A program made the position numbers and the translations under genes. A stretch of DNA of 64,000 nucleotides from Solitalea koreensis (lineage in GTDB: Bacteria > Bacteroidota > Bacteroidia > Sphingobacteriales > Sphingobacteriaceae). The DNA lies in contig NZ_FXSZ01000003.1 in NCBI RefSeq assembly GCF_900182575.1, positions 310,001-374,000 on the forward strand. The letters are read 5' to 3'. Shown here one piece after another: positions 52,538 to 60,939 of the stretch. Position 1 is the stretch's first letter; each line of letters opens with the position of its first letter. Below the pieces are notes generated by a model that worked only from the letters and a program-made list of their open reading frames with translations, was not told the DNA's origin and did not search any database.

Positions 52538-53542
52538 TTAAAATCCTACCGGTTTTAATTTTAGTCCTGTTTTTTCATCCAATCCAAACATCAAATTCAT
52601 GTTTTGAACTGCTTGTCCCGACGCTCCTTTTAACAGGTTGTCAATGATGCTCAACACCATTAGTTTATTTCCATGTTTTTCAACATGGACTAAACACTTA
52701 TTGGTATTTACCACCTGCTTTAAGTCGATGTTTTTATCGGAAACATGCGTAAAAGGGTGTAATGCATAATAGTCGCTGTAAAGTTTTTCTGCGTCTTCTT
52801 GTGATCCTTCAAACTCAGTATAAGCCGAAACCATTATTCCTCGGGCAAAATCACCACGGTACGGAATGAAGTTAATGTCTTTCTTAAAACTGTTTTGTAA
52901 TTGTTTTACACTCTGGGTGATCTCTTTTAAATGCTGATGCCCAAAAGCTTTGTACACCGAAAGGTTATTATTTCTCCAGCTAAAGTGTGAAGTCGAACTT
53001 AACGATTGCCCTGCTCCGGTTGAACCTGTAGTAGCTGAAATATGTACTTCCTCATTCAATAAACCTTTAGCGGCTAAAGGCAATAAAGCCAACTGAATGC
53101 AGGTGGCAAAGCAACCCGGGTTGGCAATATTTTGTGCCGATTTGATTTCTTCACGCTGAAGTTCCGGTAAGCCGTAAATAAAATCTCGTGTCTTAAGTCC
53201 GGAGTCTTGAGCTTGATCTGAATGGCTCTTCAGTCGAAAGTCCTGGCTTAGATCGATAATGCGAATATGTTCTTTTATGTCATTAGCTACCATAAACTTC
53301 TTTGCATCACCATGTCCAACACAAAGGAAAAGCACATCAATGTTATCAGATAGTTTGTCTGCAAATTTTAGATCAGTATCGCCTAATAAATCAGTATGAA
53401 CATCTGAAATATAATTTCCAGCGTTACTGTTACTATGTACAAAGGCAATTTCAGTATCAGGGTGATTAATCAGGATACGAAGCAGTTCGCCTCCTGTATA
53501 ACCCGCGCCACCTACTATGCCTACTTGTATTTTTTTGCTCAT
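52538..53542 (-). CDS. argC: N-acetyl-gamma-glutamyl-phosphate reductase
   Basis: 334 aa. NADP-binding VGIVGGAGYTGGELLRIL, DLSQDFRL, YGLPEL and the active-site NPGCFATCIQL (Cys near residue 145) define ArgC. It reduces N-acylglutamyl phosphate to the semialdehyde. Between DFRL and DFIYGLPE there is an insert (residues 106-119, SHSDQAQDSGLKTR) that family members do not have; its DNA contains CTCAAGACTC-type intergenic microrepeat words, so a repeat was captured in a surface loop. Confidence 0.94.
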   Translation of the reverse strand: MSKKIQVGIVGGAGYTGGELLRILINHPDTEIAFVHSNSNAGNYISDVHTDLLGDTDLKFADKLSDNIDVLFLCVGHGDAKKFMVANDIKEHIRIIDLSQDFRLKSHSDQAQDSGLKTRDFIYGLPELQREEIKSAQNIANPGCFATCIQLALLPLAAKGLLNEEVHISATTGSTGAGQSLSSTSHFSWRNNNLSVYKAFGHQHLKEITQSVKQLQNSFKKDINFIPYRGDFARGIMVSAYTEFEGSQEDAEKLYSDYYALHPFTHVSDKNIDLKQVVNTNKCLVHVEKHGNKLMVLSIIDNLLKGASGQAVQNMNLMFGLDEKTGLKLKPVGF

Positions 53543-53628
53543 TGTTTATAATAATTCAATGAGAGAAGTATTGAGTGAGAGAATGGGTTTATCGCTAATT
53601 CTCAGTACGCAATACTAAAATCTCAATT

Positions 53629-54816
53629 CTATAAATTGTTTACTTTATGATAAATACTCACCTGATTGCCGAATATTTTGGTGAATCCTTTTACGTCGTC
53701 ACCGGTCCATGCGTTATTCATTTCACCGTAGCTGCCAAATTTGGCACTCATTAAATCATGGTCGCTTTCAATGCCGGTTACCATAAATTGATAAGGTTTT
53801 AGCGAAACGAACACTTTGCCGGTTACAAATTGTTGTGTGCTGGTTAAGAATGCTTCAATGTCACGCATAGTTGGATCAAGCAATTGGCCCTCGTGCAACC
53901 AGTTTCCATAGAACATCGCCAATTGATCTTTCCAATATAATTGCCATTTGGTGAGCACGTGTTTTTCCAGCGTATGATGAGCTTTGATGATGATCAAAGG
54001 GGCCGATGCTTCAAAGCCTACGCGGCCTTTAATGCCGATGATGGTATCCCCAACGTGGATATCGCGACCAATGCCGAATGGAGCAGCAATGGCGGTAAGT
54101 TTTAAAATTGCTTCAGAAGGTCTTTCGAATTTCTCATCATTAATGCCATTCAGTTCACCGTTTTCGAAGTGAAGAATAATGTTTTCCGGCTCGGCTTTGC
54201 TTACTTGAGTCGGCCATGCTTCTTCCGGTAAAAATCCGCTTGAGGTTAGGGTTTCAACACCTCCAATTGAAGTGCCCCAGATGCCTTTGTTAATTGAGTA
54301 TTTGGCCTTTTCTGCAGTGTAAATTACGCCATGTGTTGCCAGAAATTCGATTTCAGCCTCACGTGAAAGTTTCATGTCACGAATTGGAGTGATAATTTCC
54401 ATTTCTGGACATATGATTTGAAATACCATGTCAAAACGTACCTGATCATTGCCGGCTCCGGTTGATCCGTGTGCAATAGCATCAGCGCCAATTTCTTTTG
54501 CATATTTAGCAATGGCCAATGCCTGAGCAATGCGTTCAGCGCTTACGGAAAGGGGATAGGTGTTGTTTTTTAGAACGTTGCCGTAGATGAGGTATTTGAT
54601 GCAACTATTATAGTAATTGTCAATTTCGTTGATGCATTTATAGGTTTTAGCACCAAGCGAAAGCGCTCGCTCTTCAATTTGAAGCAATTCTTCTTTACTG
54701 AAACCACCTGTGTCAACAGTTACAGCGTGAGTTTCAAGGTTTTTTACCTTCGAAAGGTAAACGGCGCAATAGGATGTATCTAATCCGCCGCTAAATGCCA
54801 ATACTACTTTTTTCAT
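53629..54816 (-). CDS. argG: Argininosuccinate synthase
   Basis: 395 aa. PP-loop AFSGGLDTSYC at residue 8 binds ATP; THAVTVDTGG, AHGSTGAGNDQVRFD and NKGIWGTSIGG are family motifs. It joins citrulline and aspartate. Family-length and complete. It lies 86 bases upstream of argC and 127 bases downstream of the acyltransferase gene, all on the minus strand, at the head of the cluster proper. Confidence 0.95.
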   Translation of the reverse strand: MKKVVLAFSGGLDTSYCAVYLSKVKNLETHAVTVDTGGFSKEELLQIEERALSLGAKTYKCINEIDNYYNSCIKYLIYGNVLKNNTYPLSVSAERIAQALAIAKYAKEIGADAIAHGSTGAGNDQVRFDMVFQIICPEMEIITPIRDMKLSREAEIEFLATHGVIYTAEKAKYSINKGIWGTSIGGVETLTSSGFLPEEAWPTQVSKAEPENIILHFENGELNGINDEKFERPSEAILKLTAIAAPFGIGRDIHVGDTIIGIKGRVGFEASAPLIIIKAHHTLEKHVLTKWQLYWKDQLAMFYGNWLHEGQLLDPTMRDIEAFLTSTQQFVTGKVFVSLKPYQFMVTGIESDHDLMSAKFGSYGEMNNAWTGDDVKGFTKIFGNQVSIYHKVNNL

Positions 54817-54943
54817 TATGGAGTTTAGGGAGTAAAATATATATAACGCTTTAGTGATCAGGAAGACTTTTTCCGTGAGATTGTTTGCGTTGTATAGGAT
54901 GAGTTAAATTCATTTTAACGAATAAAAAATGCTCAATCAATAT

Positions 54944-55615
54944 TTAAAATATGCTAACTGATTTGAATGACTTTAATTTCTCTTCAATGCGTTTAAACAA
55001 ATTAGCTTTGTGAGTAACCTTTTGAATTTTTTCTTCATGAGAAATTTCAGGCTCACTTTCTTTTGGCTTTACTTTATCGGTAGGATCGTAAAGCATAGCG
55101 GTGCACAGACAGTTTTTACGGCCTTTAGCCATTAAAATATCATGATTCACACAGCTTTGGCATCCTTTCCAAAATTCTTCGTCGTCAGTTAGTTCAGAAT
55201 AAGTAACCGGCTCGTAACCAAGATCGGAATTGATTTTCATTACCGCTAAACCTGTAGTAAGACCAAAGATTTTAGCATCCGGATATTTGGCTCGCGAGAG
55301 TTCGAATATTTTTTCTTTGATGGCTTTTGCAAGTCCTGCTTTTCTGTACTTAGGGCTAACAATAAGTCCGGAATTCGCCACAAACTTACCATGGCTCCAG
55401 GTTTCAATGTAGCAGAAGCCTGCCCAGGATCCATCTTTGTGTAGCGCGATGACTGATTTGCCCTCCCGCATTTTGGTAGCAACATATTCAGGTGAACGCT
55501 TAGCGATACCGGTGCCACGTGCTTTAGCCGACTCTTCCATTTCATTAACAATCTGTTCAGAAAAATCGATGTGTTGCTCTCCTGCAACAATTATATTAAA
55601 ATCAGTAATTTCCAC
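54944..55615 (-). CDS. GNAT-family N-acyltransferase, candidate for the first arginine step
   Basis: 223 aa from GTG 55615 (an ATG at 55663 adds a hydrophobic, non-conserved leader). GNAT fold with SVIALHKDGSWAGFCYIETW and the acyl-CoA loop VSPKYRKAGLAKAIK (Q/RxxGxA). A Cys-rich segment (CQSCVNHDILMAKGRKNCLC, Cys pairs two and one residue apart) may bind a metal. Position at the head of the arginine cluster makes it the likely N-acetylglutamate (or N-succinylglutamate) synthase, ArgA-like; this is inference because sequence alone does not fix the substrate. A five-hairpin region lies upstream. Confidence 0.75.
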   Translation of the reverse strand: MEITDFNIIVAGEQHIDFSEQIVNEMEESAKARGTGIAKRSPEYVATKMREGKSVIALHKDGSWAGFCYIETWSHGKFVANSGLIVSPKYRKAGLAKAIKEKIFELSRAKYPDAKIFGLTTGLAVMKINSDLGYEPVTYSELTDDEEFWKGCQSCVNHDILMAKGRKNCLCTAMLYDPTDKVKPKESEPEISHEEKIQKVTHKANLFKRIEEKLKSFKSVSIF

Positions 55616-55716
55616 TGTGTTGAATGACAAATAAGTGCAAAAAAATGAAACATTACTGAACAATTTAAAAAGCTTATTCAGTAAGGTTCTTGAATAATAG
55701 TATAGGCTCAGAGGAT

Positions 55717-55865
55717 GACCGCTACGTAAGTGGTCGAAGTGGCTATGGACGCATCAGCGTCGCGGGAAATAAATTACGGGAGCGGGTGCGACAAAAACTA
55801 CGTTCGGAAACGTAGAAAAAACCATCTCTTTCGAGATGTTTATCATAGCACTGATGTATGATAAA
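55717..55865. other. Array of five consecutive hairpins, candidate structured RNA or composite repeat
   Basis: In order: GACCGCT/AGTGGTC (55717-55735), GACGC/GCGTC (55748-55761), CTACGTT/AACGTAG (55798-55815), CATCTC/GAGATG (55823-55838, GAAA loop when read on the minus strand) and TTTATCAT/ATGATAAA (55839-55865). GTCGC at 55759-55763 can instead pair with GCGAC at 55788-55792, excluding the second hairpin. On the minus strand the third and fourth stems are each followed by T-runs. It lies about 55-200 bases upstream of the acyltransferase gene, in its probable leader. Confidence 0.55.
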
Positions 55866-56398
55866 AATTGTTTTTTCATTAATTTATAAATGACGTTTTG
55901 AAAAAAATAAATTATGCTAATGACAAATATTCAAATTTTAATTTGAAAAAGGAAAAATAAAAAATCATTAATTCGAATAGTTGACATTGAAAAGATAATT
56001 TATTGTCAAATTGTTAATTATGGGTCATGAGAATTATAAATATGGCAATTATTTATCGGGTCAAATCCATGTTGCAATAGAATGGGTATTCTATTCGTTG
56101 TGTAAAAACTGGGTTTTTGCTATAATAAACCGTGGTATTATTCTCAATACTTTTTATAATATTTGAATATTGTCAGTTTTTGTTAAATTCTTAGGTCAAA
56201 GCCACAAGAAGGATACATCGCTTTGCGAAGCAATTCCTAAGGCTGCTGATGACCAGAGATCAGATTGAAAACATGGCATAATAACTGCACTTGAATAACA
56301 TACTACTCTTATGAAACCCAAAACTCTATAGAAATGAAGCAGTTGTATATTGGAAGAATAAGGAGATAGCGGACACAGCACTCACAGACTAAACATAA
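55866..56398. other. AT-rich intergenic stretch upstream of the M28 gene
   Basis: 533 bases with no credible gene. It contains a perfect dyad AATAGAAT-GGGT-ATTCTATT at 56076-56095, possibly an operator for the M28 gene or the arginine cluster. Nothing else is identifiable. Confidence 0.4.
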
Positions 56399-57763
56399 AT
56401 GAATCGACTTTTTTTTATCCTTATCGTATTGGCAGCGAGTTTTAGTGCTGAGGCACAGAAAGTTGACACTGCCTATAAAAAAATCACTAATAAAATAAAT
56501 ATAGCTGAGCCGGAGGTTCATCGTATCATTTCCTCGCTGGCTTCTGATTCCATGCGTGGAAGGGGTTTGACAAATTATGGAGCTGAAATAGCTGCTGCTT
56601 TTATTGAAAACGAATACAGTAAGATTGGTTTGGAGCAATACAACAATTACACTAACTATCAGCAGCCATTTAAAGCAATTCGAATGATTCCGCAAGAAGG
56701 TTATGTTAAGATTAATGGTGTTAACATTGATCCGCAAAAAGTAATTCTGATAACAGATAAAGCCGAAATTAAATGGAAGAATACAGACTCTGTAGCCACT
56801 CCTGTTGAAGTTATTGGTCCAAAAGATGATTTCTTAAAACGGTTGAAGCAAATAGAGGGAACTAAAAAAGATGCCATCGTTTTAGTTGATTATAAACATG
56901 CTGCTGTTTTCGGAGTATTTCGTTCACGTTTTAAACGCGATCGATTTGAAAGCGATTCATCAGCGCTTGCCAAGAACTCTTATGTGTTTATTATGGATAA
57001 TCAAACATCCTTGTCGAAATATGATATTTTAGTTAAAAATGAAGTCAAATACATTAGCATGTATAATGTGGTAGGTATGATTCCTGGTAAAGCTAAAAAG
57101 GATGAATATGTGATCTTCTCAGCCCATTACGATAATTTCGGCTATGTTTCGGTAAGTAAAGGCGATTCAATTGCTAATGGTGCTGATGAAAATGCTTCAG
57201 GAGTAACCGCAGTAATCGAATTGGCGAAATACTTCAAAGAACAAGGAGGCAACGAGCGAACTTTATTATTTGTTAACTATAATGGTGAAACAATTGGAGG
57301 TGTGGGCTCGAAATACTTTTCAAAAAATATTGATCCGGCAAAGGTTATTGCAGTTTATAATATTGATGCTATCGGGAAAGAATCAAAATTTGGGCCTCGA
57401 TCAGCATTTATTACGGGTTATGATAAAAGTAATCTGGGTGAAAAAATGAAAGCAGAAGGGGCTAAAATCAATTTTAAATTTAAACCTGATCCTTACAAAG
57501 ACCAAGGGTTGTTCTACCAGGCTGCAAATACTCCACTAGCCTTGCTGGGGGTTCCTTCGCATACGTTTTCAACGGTACAAATTGATGTCGACAGGTATTT
57601 GGGAGGCAATAAGCAGCGGGATGATATGAATACCATTGAATTGAATAATATGACTGAAATTATCAAAGCAATTGCTTTTGCCTCAAAGGATCTCGTGGAT
57701 GGAAAATTCACTCCTGACCGGGTAACGAAATTACGCGACGATCCGAATAAAAGAAATCAATAA
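56399..57763 (+). CDS. Exported M28-family peptidase homologue with an altered metal site
   Basis: 454 aa. Signal peptide MNRLFFILIVLAASFSAEAQ. A PA-like insert lies at about 110-215. The peptidase core has SAHYDNFG (His ligand), NGADENASGV (bridging Asp), then NYNGETIGGVGSKYF and VYNIDAIG, and a final His in GVPSHTFSTV. In M28 enzymes the third segment normally reads GEExGLLGS, where the first Glu is the catalytic base and the second a zinc ligand; here the second is Thr. Activity may be changed or lost. Single-gene unit with a weak terminator 20 bases after the stop. Confidence 0.85.
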   Translation: MNRLFFILIVLAASFSAEAQKVDTAYKKITNKINIAEPEVHRIISSLASDSMRGRGLTNYGAEIAAAFIENEYSKIGLEQYNNYTNYQQPFKAIRMIPQEGYVKINGVNIDPQKVILITDKAEIKWKNTDSVATPVEVIGPKDDFLKRLKQIEGTKKDAIVLVDYKHAAVFGVFRSRFKRDRFESDSSALAKNSYVFIMDNQTSLSKYDILVKNEVKYISMYNVVGMIPGKAKKDEYVIFSAHYDNFGYVSVSKGDSIANGADENASGVTAVIELAKYFKEQGGNERTLLFVNYNGETIGGVGSKYFSKNIDPAKVIAVYNIDAIGKESKFGPRSAFITGYDKSNLGEKMKAEGAKINFKFKPDPYKDQGLFYQAANTPLALLGVPSHTFSTVQIDVDRYLGGNKQRDDMNTIELNNMTEIIKAIAFASKDLVDGKFTPDRVTKLRDDPNKRNQ

Positions 57764-57782
57764 GAAATCTGAAATTGACAAG

Positions 57783-57815
57783 AAAGGCTGAACATTAATT
57801 TGTTTGGCTTTTTTT
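57783..57815 (+). terminator. Terminator after the M28 gene
   Basis: GCTGAACA and TGTTTGGC pair over 8 positions (two G-T wobbles) around TTAATT, followed by seven T. Confidence 0.5.
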
Positions 57816-57915
57816 ATGTTAAAAACGCTCAAACGTAAGGCAACCTTTAATCGGCCTGTCGCGTACTCTTAAATACTCATTAGTTCTTTTTTTCAGGTGT
57901 TTAAACAGTATAGTC

Positions 57916-58416
57916 ATGAAAAAAACAATCAATTTTTTTGAAAGCAATGCACGTTTGATTGCTTTTATTGCCATTGTTGCTTTATCGAGTCTATTGGCAT
58001 GTTCGAGCAATAATAATGATATGCCTACTCCAACGGTTACACCGATTCTCTATTCAGCAACATTTGTGAAAACCGATGCGAATGTAATTACTTCTGCAAC
58101 CGGCACTTTTACTTCAACTCTAGATCCTTCTACTAGAGTGTTAACTTATACAGTTACTTGGAGTAATTTAACGGGTAATCCAATTGAAATGCATTTTCAT
58201 GATGCCGGACCTATCATTATTCCAGTTACTGGCTTTACAAGCGCTATTTCTGGTAGTTATTCCGGCACTGCCACGTTTACAGCTGAGCAGGTTGTTGACT
58301 TAGGGGCAGGTAAGATATATTTTAATATCCACACCCCAAACTATCCTTCGGGAGAGATTTTGGCTGCACTAACAACAACTGGTGGAACTCCAGCGCCAGG
58401 CACACCGGGGTATTAA
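57916..58416 (+). CDS. CHRD-domain lipoprotein
   Basis: 166 aa. Lipobox with Cys29 (SLLAC). A single CHRD domain (about residues 45-155): SATFVKTDANVITSATGTF, LTYTVTWSNLTGNPIEMHFHDAG, ISGSYSGTATFTAEQVVDL and KIYFNIHTPNYPSGEILAAL in pieces. CHRD domains are secreted beta-sandwich modules first found in chordin; in bacteria the role is unknown. The His-rich MHFHDAG and NIHTPNYPSGEI are the family signature. A strong hairpin terminator separates it from the next gene. Confidence 0.9.
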   Translation: MKKTINFFESNARLIAFIAIVALSSLLACSSNNNDMPTPTVTPILYSATFVKTDANVITSATGTFTSTLDPSTRVLTYTVTWSNLTGNPIEMHFHDAGPIIIPVTGFTSAISGSYSGTATFTAEQVVDLGAGKIYFNIHTPNYPSGEILAALTTTGGTPAPGTPGY

Positions 58417-58451
58417 TTAATGATTCAACAATTAAGCAGGCCTCCAATATA

Positions 58452-58506
58452 GTATGCTCTTGTAATGTATTCGATAGCTGTGTTAAACAAGAGCATACAT
58501 TTTTTT
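58452..58506 (+). terminator. Strong terminator between the CHRD gene and the cytochrome-like gene
   Basis: GTATGCTCTTGT (58452-58463) and ACAAGAGCATAC (58487-58498) are perfect 12-bp arms, followed by ATTTTTTT. The next start codon is only five bases further on. Confidence 0.85.
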
Positions 58507-58511
58507 GATTT

Positions 58512-58883
58512 ATGAAGAAGCTGGTTTTTTTATTAATTGGAGCGGAGATTTTATATATGGGATGTTCCTATATGGCAGCAGAGCAACCTCCTGATAATCA
58601 GACGAATTGTACGCCGCGGTTCCCGAATCAACAGGTAACGTATAATAATTATGTAAAAAGAATTGTTGCTAATAATTGCACCATCACCTGTCATCGGGGG
58701 GGCGATAGTCAGGGGACTGGAAATTTTACCACTTATGCTGGAATAAGGCAATATACGCCTGATATATTTTATTTCAGGGTTGTGCAAGATAGAGCAGATA
58801 TGCCACAAGGGAATGCGCCTTTGCCCAAATCAGTACGTGATTCATTAGATATATGGATAAAGAATTGTAGTCCTGAAAATTGA
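58512..58883 (+). CDS. Cytochrome-c-like lipoprotein with a CX3CH motif
   Basis: 123 aa. Leader with Cys18 in LYMGC, a probable lipobox. VTYNNYVKRIVANNCTITCH ends in C56-T-I-T-C60-H61, a haem-like motif with three instead of two residues between the Cys. TYAGIRQYTPDIFYFRV, DMPQGNAPLPKSVRDSLDIW and a final Cys resemble the small c-type cytochrome domains of Bacteroidetes, with Met97 a possible axial ligand. Whether haem is attached is uncertain. It starts five bases after a strong terminator, so its expression depends on readthrough or an internal promoter. Confidence 0.65.
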   Translation: MKKLVFLLIGAEILYMGCSYMAAEQPPDNQTNCTPRFPNQQVTYNNYVKRIVANNCTITCHRGGDSQGTGNFTTYAGIRQYTPDIFYFRVVQDRADMPQGNAPLPKSVRDSLDIWIKNCSPEN

Positions 58884-59044
58884 TGAAAAAGAAAATTTGG
58901 AAATAAAATTGAACAAACGGCCATTAATTATATTTAGAAAGCTAAAAGTGAAATCTGTAAATTTAAGGTTGGTTAAATCGACCAAGCATTTTAATATAAG
59001 GATCATTGGTGTAATTGCTTTAAGCGTAAAAGATCAGATGCTTC

Positions 59045-59638
59045 ATGACTGAAGAAGACCTGCTTCAATTAATAAATGGTTGTATAAAACAGGATAGACA
59101 AAGTCAAAAAATGCTCTATAAGGTTTTCTATGGCTTTGCTATGAGTATTTGTCTGCGTTATGCAAGTAATCAGTACGAGGCTTCAGAGATAATCAATGAA
59201 GGCTTCTTTAAACTTTTTACGAACATGAATAAGTATGATCCGGAAAGACCTTTTAAAGCCTGGCTCAGTAAGATCATGCACAATGTTTCAATTGATTATT
59301 ACAGGTCAAACTTTAAGACCTCAATAATGGATGATTTAGAACGAGCCGAGTTTGTAACGAATGAGGCCTCGATAGAATCAAAATTGGCTTACGAAGATTT
59401 GCTTGCACTGATTCAACAATTGCCTCCTGCCTATAGAACCGTCTTTAACTTATTTGCAATTGACGGCTACTCACATGATGAAATAGCTAATATGTTAAAT
59501 ATTTCTTCAGGTACTTCAAAATCAAACCTGTTTAAGGCCAGGCAGAAACTACAAAAAATGCTGATGGAACTATCAAAAAAAAATGAAGTAAATGAAGTTG
59601 GATTTTTAGCAATTAACATAAACCAAACACTGAAATAA
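59045..59638 (+). CDS. ECF-type RNA polymerase sigma factor
   Basis: 197 aa. Region 2 (LYKVFYGFAMSICLRYASNQYEASEIINEGFFKLFTNMNKYDP in parts, with LSKIMHNVSIDYYR) and region 4 (LIQQLPPAYRTVFNLFAIDGYSHDEIANML, SGTSKSNLFKARQKLQKML in parts) are complete, with a short linker and no region 3. It would direct polymerase to a small set of promoters. The next gene, 23 bases downstream, encodes a single-pass membrane protein that is its likely control partner. Confidence 0.92.
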   Translation: MTEEDLLQLINGCIKQDRQSQKMLYKVFYGFAMSICLRYASNQYEASEIINEGFFKLFTNMNKYDPERPFKAWLSKIMHNVSIDYYRSNFKTSIMDDLERAEFVTNEASIESKLAYEDLLALIQQLPPAYRTVFNLFAIDGYSHDEIANMLNISSGTSKSNLFKARQKLQKMLMELSKKNEVNEVGFLAININQTLK

Positions 59639-59661
59639 AGGCTTCCAAAAAATCAAGCAAT

Positions 59662-60846
59662 ATGGGCGTTAATAAAAACATTGATAAGATATTTAGGGAG
59701 GGGCTGAGAGAGTCGGAAAATAATACCGTATTCAATGAAAATGAATGGGATTTGCTTGAAAAACGCCTTGATAAAGCTGAAAATAATAAGCGAATCTTTT
59801 TTTGGTTAAAAACTGCAAGCGGGATAGCGGCTATTTTAGTTTTAGGGTTTGTTTTATGGCAACTGCCTTTAGGCAAGCAATCAGCTGAATCAATTCCTGG
59901 TTCAAACAAAGACATCACACAAAATAAAAAAGTAATAAAAGAGCATAATCAGAGCGGAGATCAGCTTGTCAAATCGTTGGATACAAAGACTAAAGCAGTC
60001 ACTGAACCAGTTCAAAAGCCCCCAAAAGAGGGATTATTAACTTTTAACGAAAATCCATCTTTTTCATTCGATTCAACAAATGCCAATGTGGCGATTATGG
60101 TGCCCAATGAAAGCAAAAAAGAACTTTTTGCTGATCAAAGAAGCCCTTCGTTAATAGTGGATTCAGGAAGGTTGTCAAGCATTGTGAAGAATAAGGACGA
60201 TAGGTACGCGTTTGAACATAAAAACAAAAGGCCTGTAACTGATCGGCTGGTCTTAAGTTTTTCTGTAGCTCCGGCTTTAAATGGGGTAAATAACTTCAAA
60301 AATCCGGATTTAGGAGGCGATATTGGAATGCTGTTGACCTACAAAATGTCAGAAAAATGGAGCCTTACAAGTGGTGCCATTTACGCTAAAATGCTTTACT
60401 CTACAGGATTCGAAAATTATAATCCGAATTCACAATATCGGTTTAAGTACGCACCTAGCAATGTAAATGCTGATTGTCGTGCTTTGGATATTCCCTTAAA
60501 TATAAATTATACAGTTTTCAATAAGAAAAACAATAAAATTGGGCTGACAGCTGGTTTGTCGTCTTATTTGATGTTAAAAGAGAATTATAATTTTGTTTAC
60601 GATTATCCAAATCCATCCTATCCTCAGTCATATGAAATAAGAAATAAAAATCAACATTGGTTGGGGGTTGTTAATTTGCAGGCTTCCTACGAACGCAAAA
60701 TAAATTCTAATGTTGGAATTGGTATTCAGCCTTTTGTAAAAATTCCTATTGAGAATATTGGTTATTCTCAAGTAAAACTAAAAACAGTGGGCGTGGCGGT
60801 AAATCTCAATTTTAATTTAGGGCCTTCTAAGTCAAAAAAGAAATAA
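59662..60846 (+). CDS. Single-pass membrane protein with C-terminal barrel-like domain, candidate anti-sigma partner
   Basis: 394 aa. A short cytoplasmic region (1-45, NENEWDLLEKRLDKAENNKR), one membrane helix (about 46-68), a polar linker rich in Lys and Gln (70-180), and a C-terminal domain with alternating beta strands (DRLVLSFSVAPALNG, DIGMLLTYKMSEKWSLTSGAIYAK, VGVAVNLNFNLG) like the PorT/outer-membrane-barrel family. The N-terminal topology resembles anti-sigma factors encoded beside ECF sigma genes in Bacteroidetes, but the barrel-like tail on an inner-membrane protein is unusual. No family is firmly recognised. Confidence 0.6.
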   Translation: MGVNKNIDKIFREGLRESENNTVFNENEWDLLEKRLDKAENNKRIFFWLKTASGIAAILVLGFVLWQLPLGKQSAESIPGSNKDITQNKKVIKEHNQSGDQLVKSLDTKTKAVTEPVQKPPKEGLLTFNENPSFSFDSTNANVAIMVPNESKKELFADQRSPSLIVDSGRLSSIVKNKDDRYAFEHKNKRPVTDRLVLSFSVAPALNGVNNFKNPDLGGDIGMLLTYKMSEKWSLTSGAIYAKMLYSTGFENYNPNSQYRFKYAPSNVNADCRALDIPLNINYTVFNKKNNKIGLTAGLSSYLMLKENYNFVYDYPNPSYPQSYEIRNKNQHWLGVVNLQASYERKINSNVGIGIQPFVKIPIENIGYSQVKLKTVGVAVNLNFNLGPSKSKKK

Positions 60847-60920
60847 GTTTTCTGTTAATCAGATAGTTATGTCTTCTTTTGATTTAATCCAAAATTTCCA
60901 TTTCATTTCCAAAAAACTGC

Positions 60921-60928
60921 TACCTTTG
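60921..60928 (+). promoter_or_regulatory. Predicted -7 element before the second TPP riboswitch
   Basis: TACCTTTG matches TAnnTTTG exactly; transcription would start about six bases later, just ahead of the aptamer. Confidence 0.5.
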
Positions 60929-60939
60929 CATCAAATTCT

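Noticed and set aside
55700..55870. tRNA-like or CRISPR-like interpretation of the hairpin array
   Set aside because: The stems differ from each other, there is no repeated direct unit with spacers and no tRNA box sequences.
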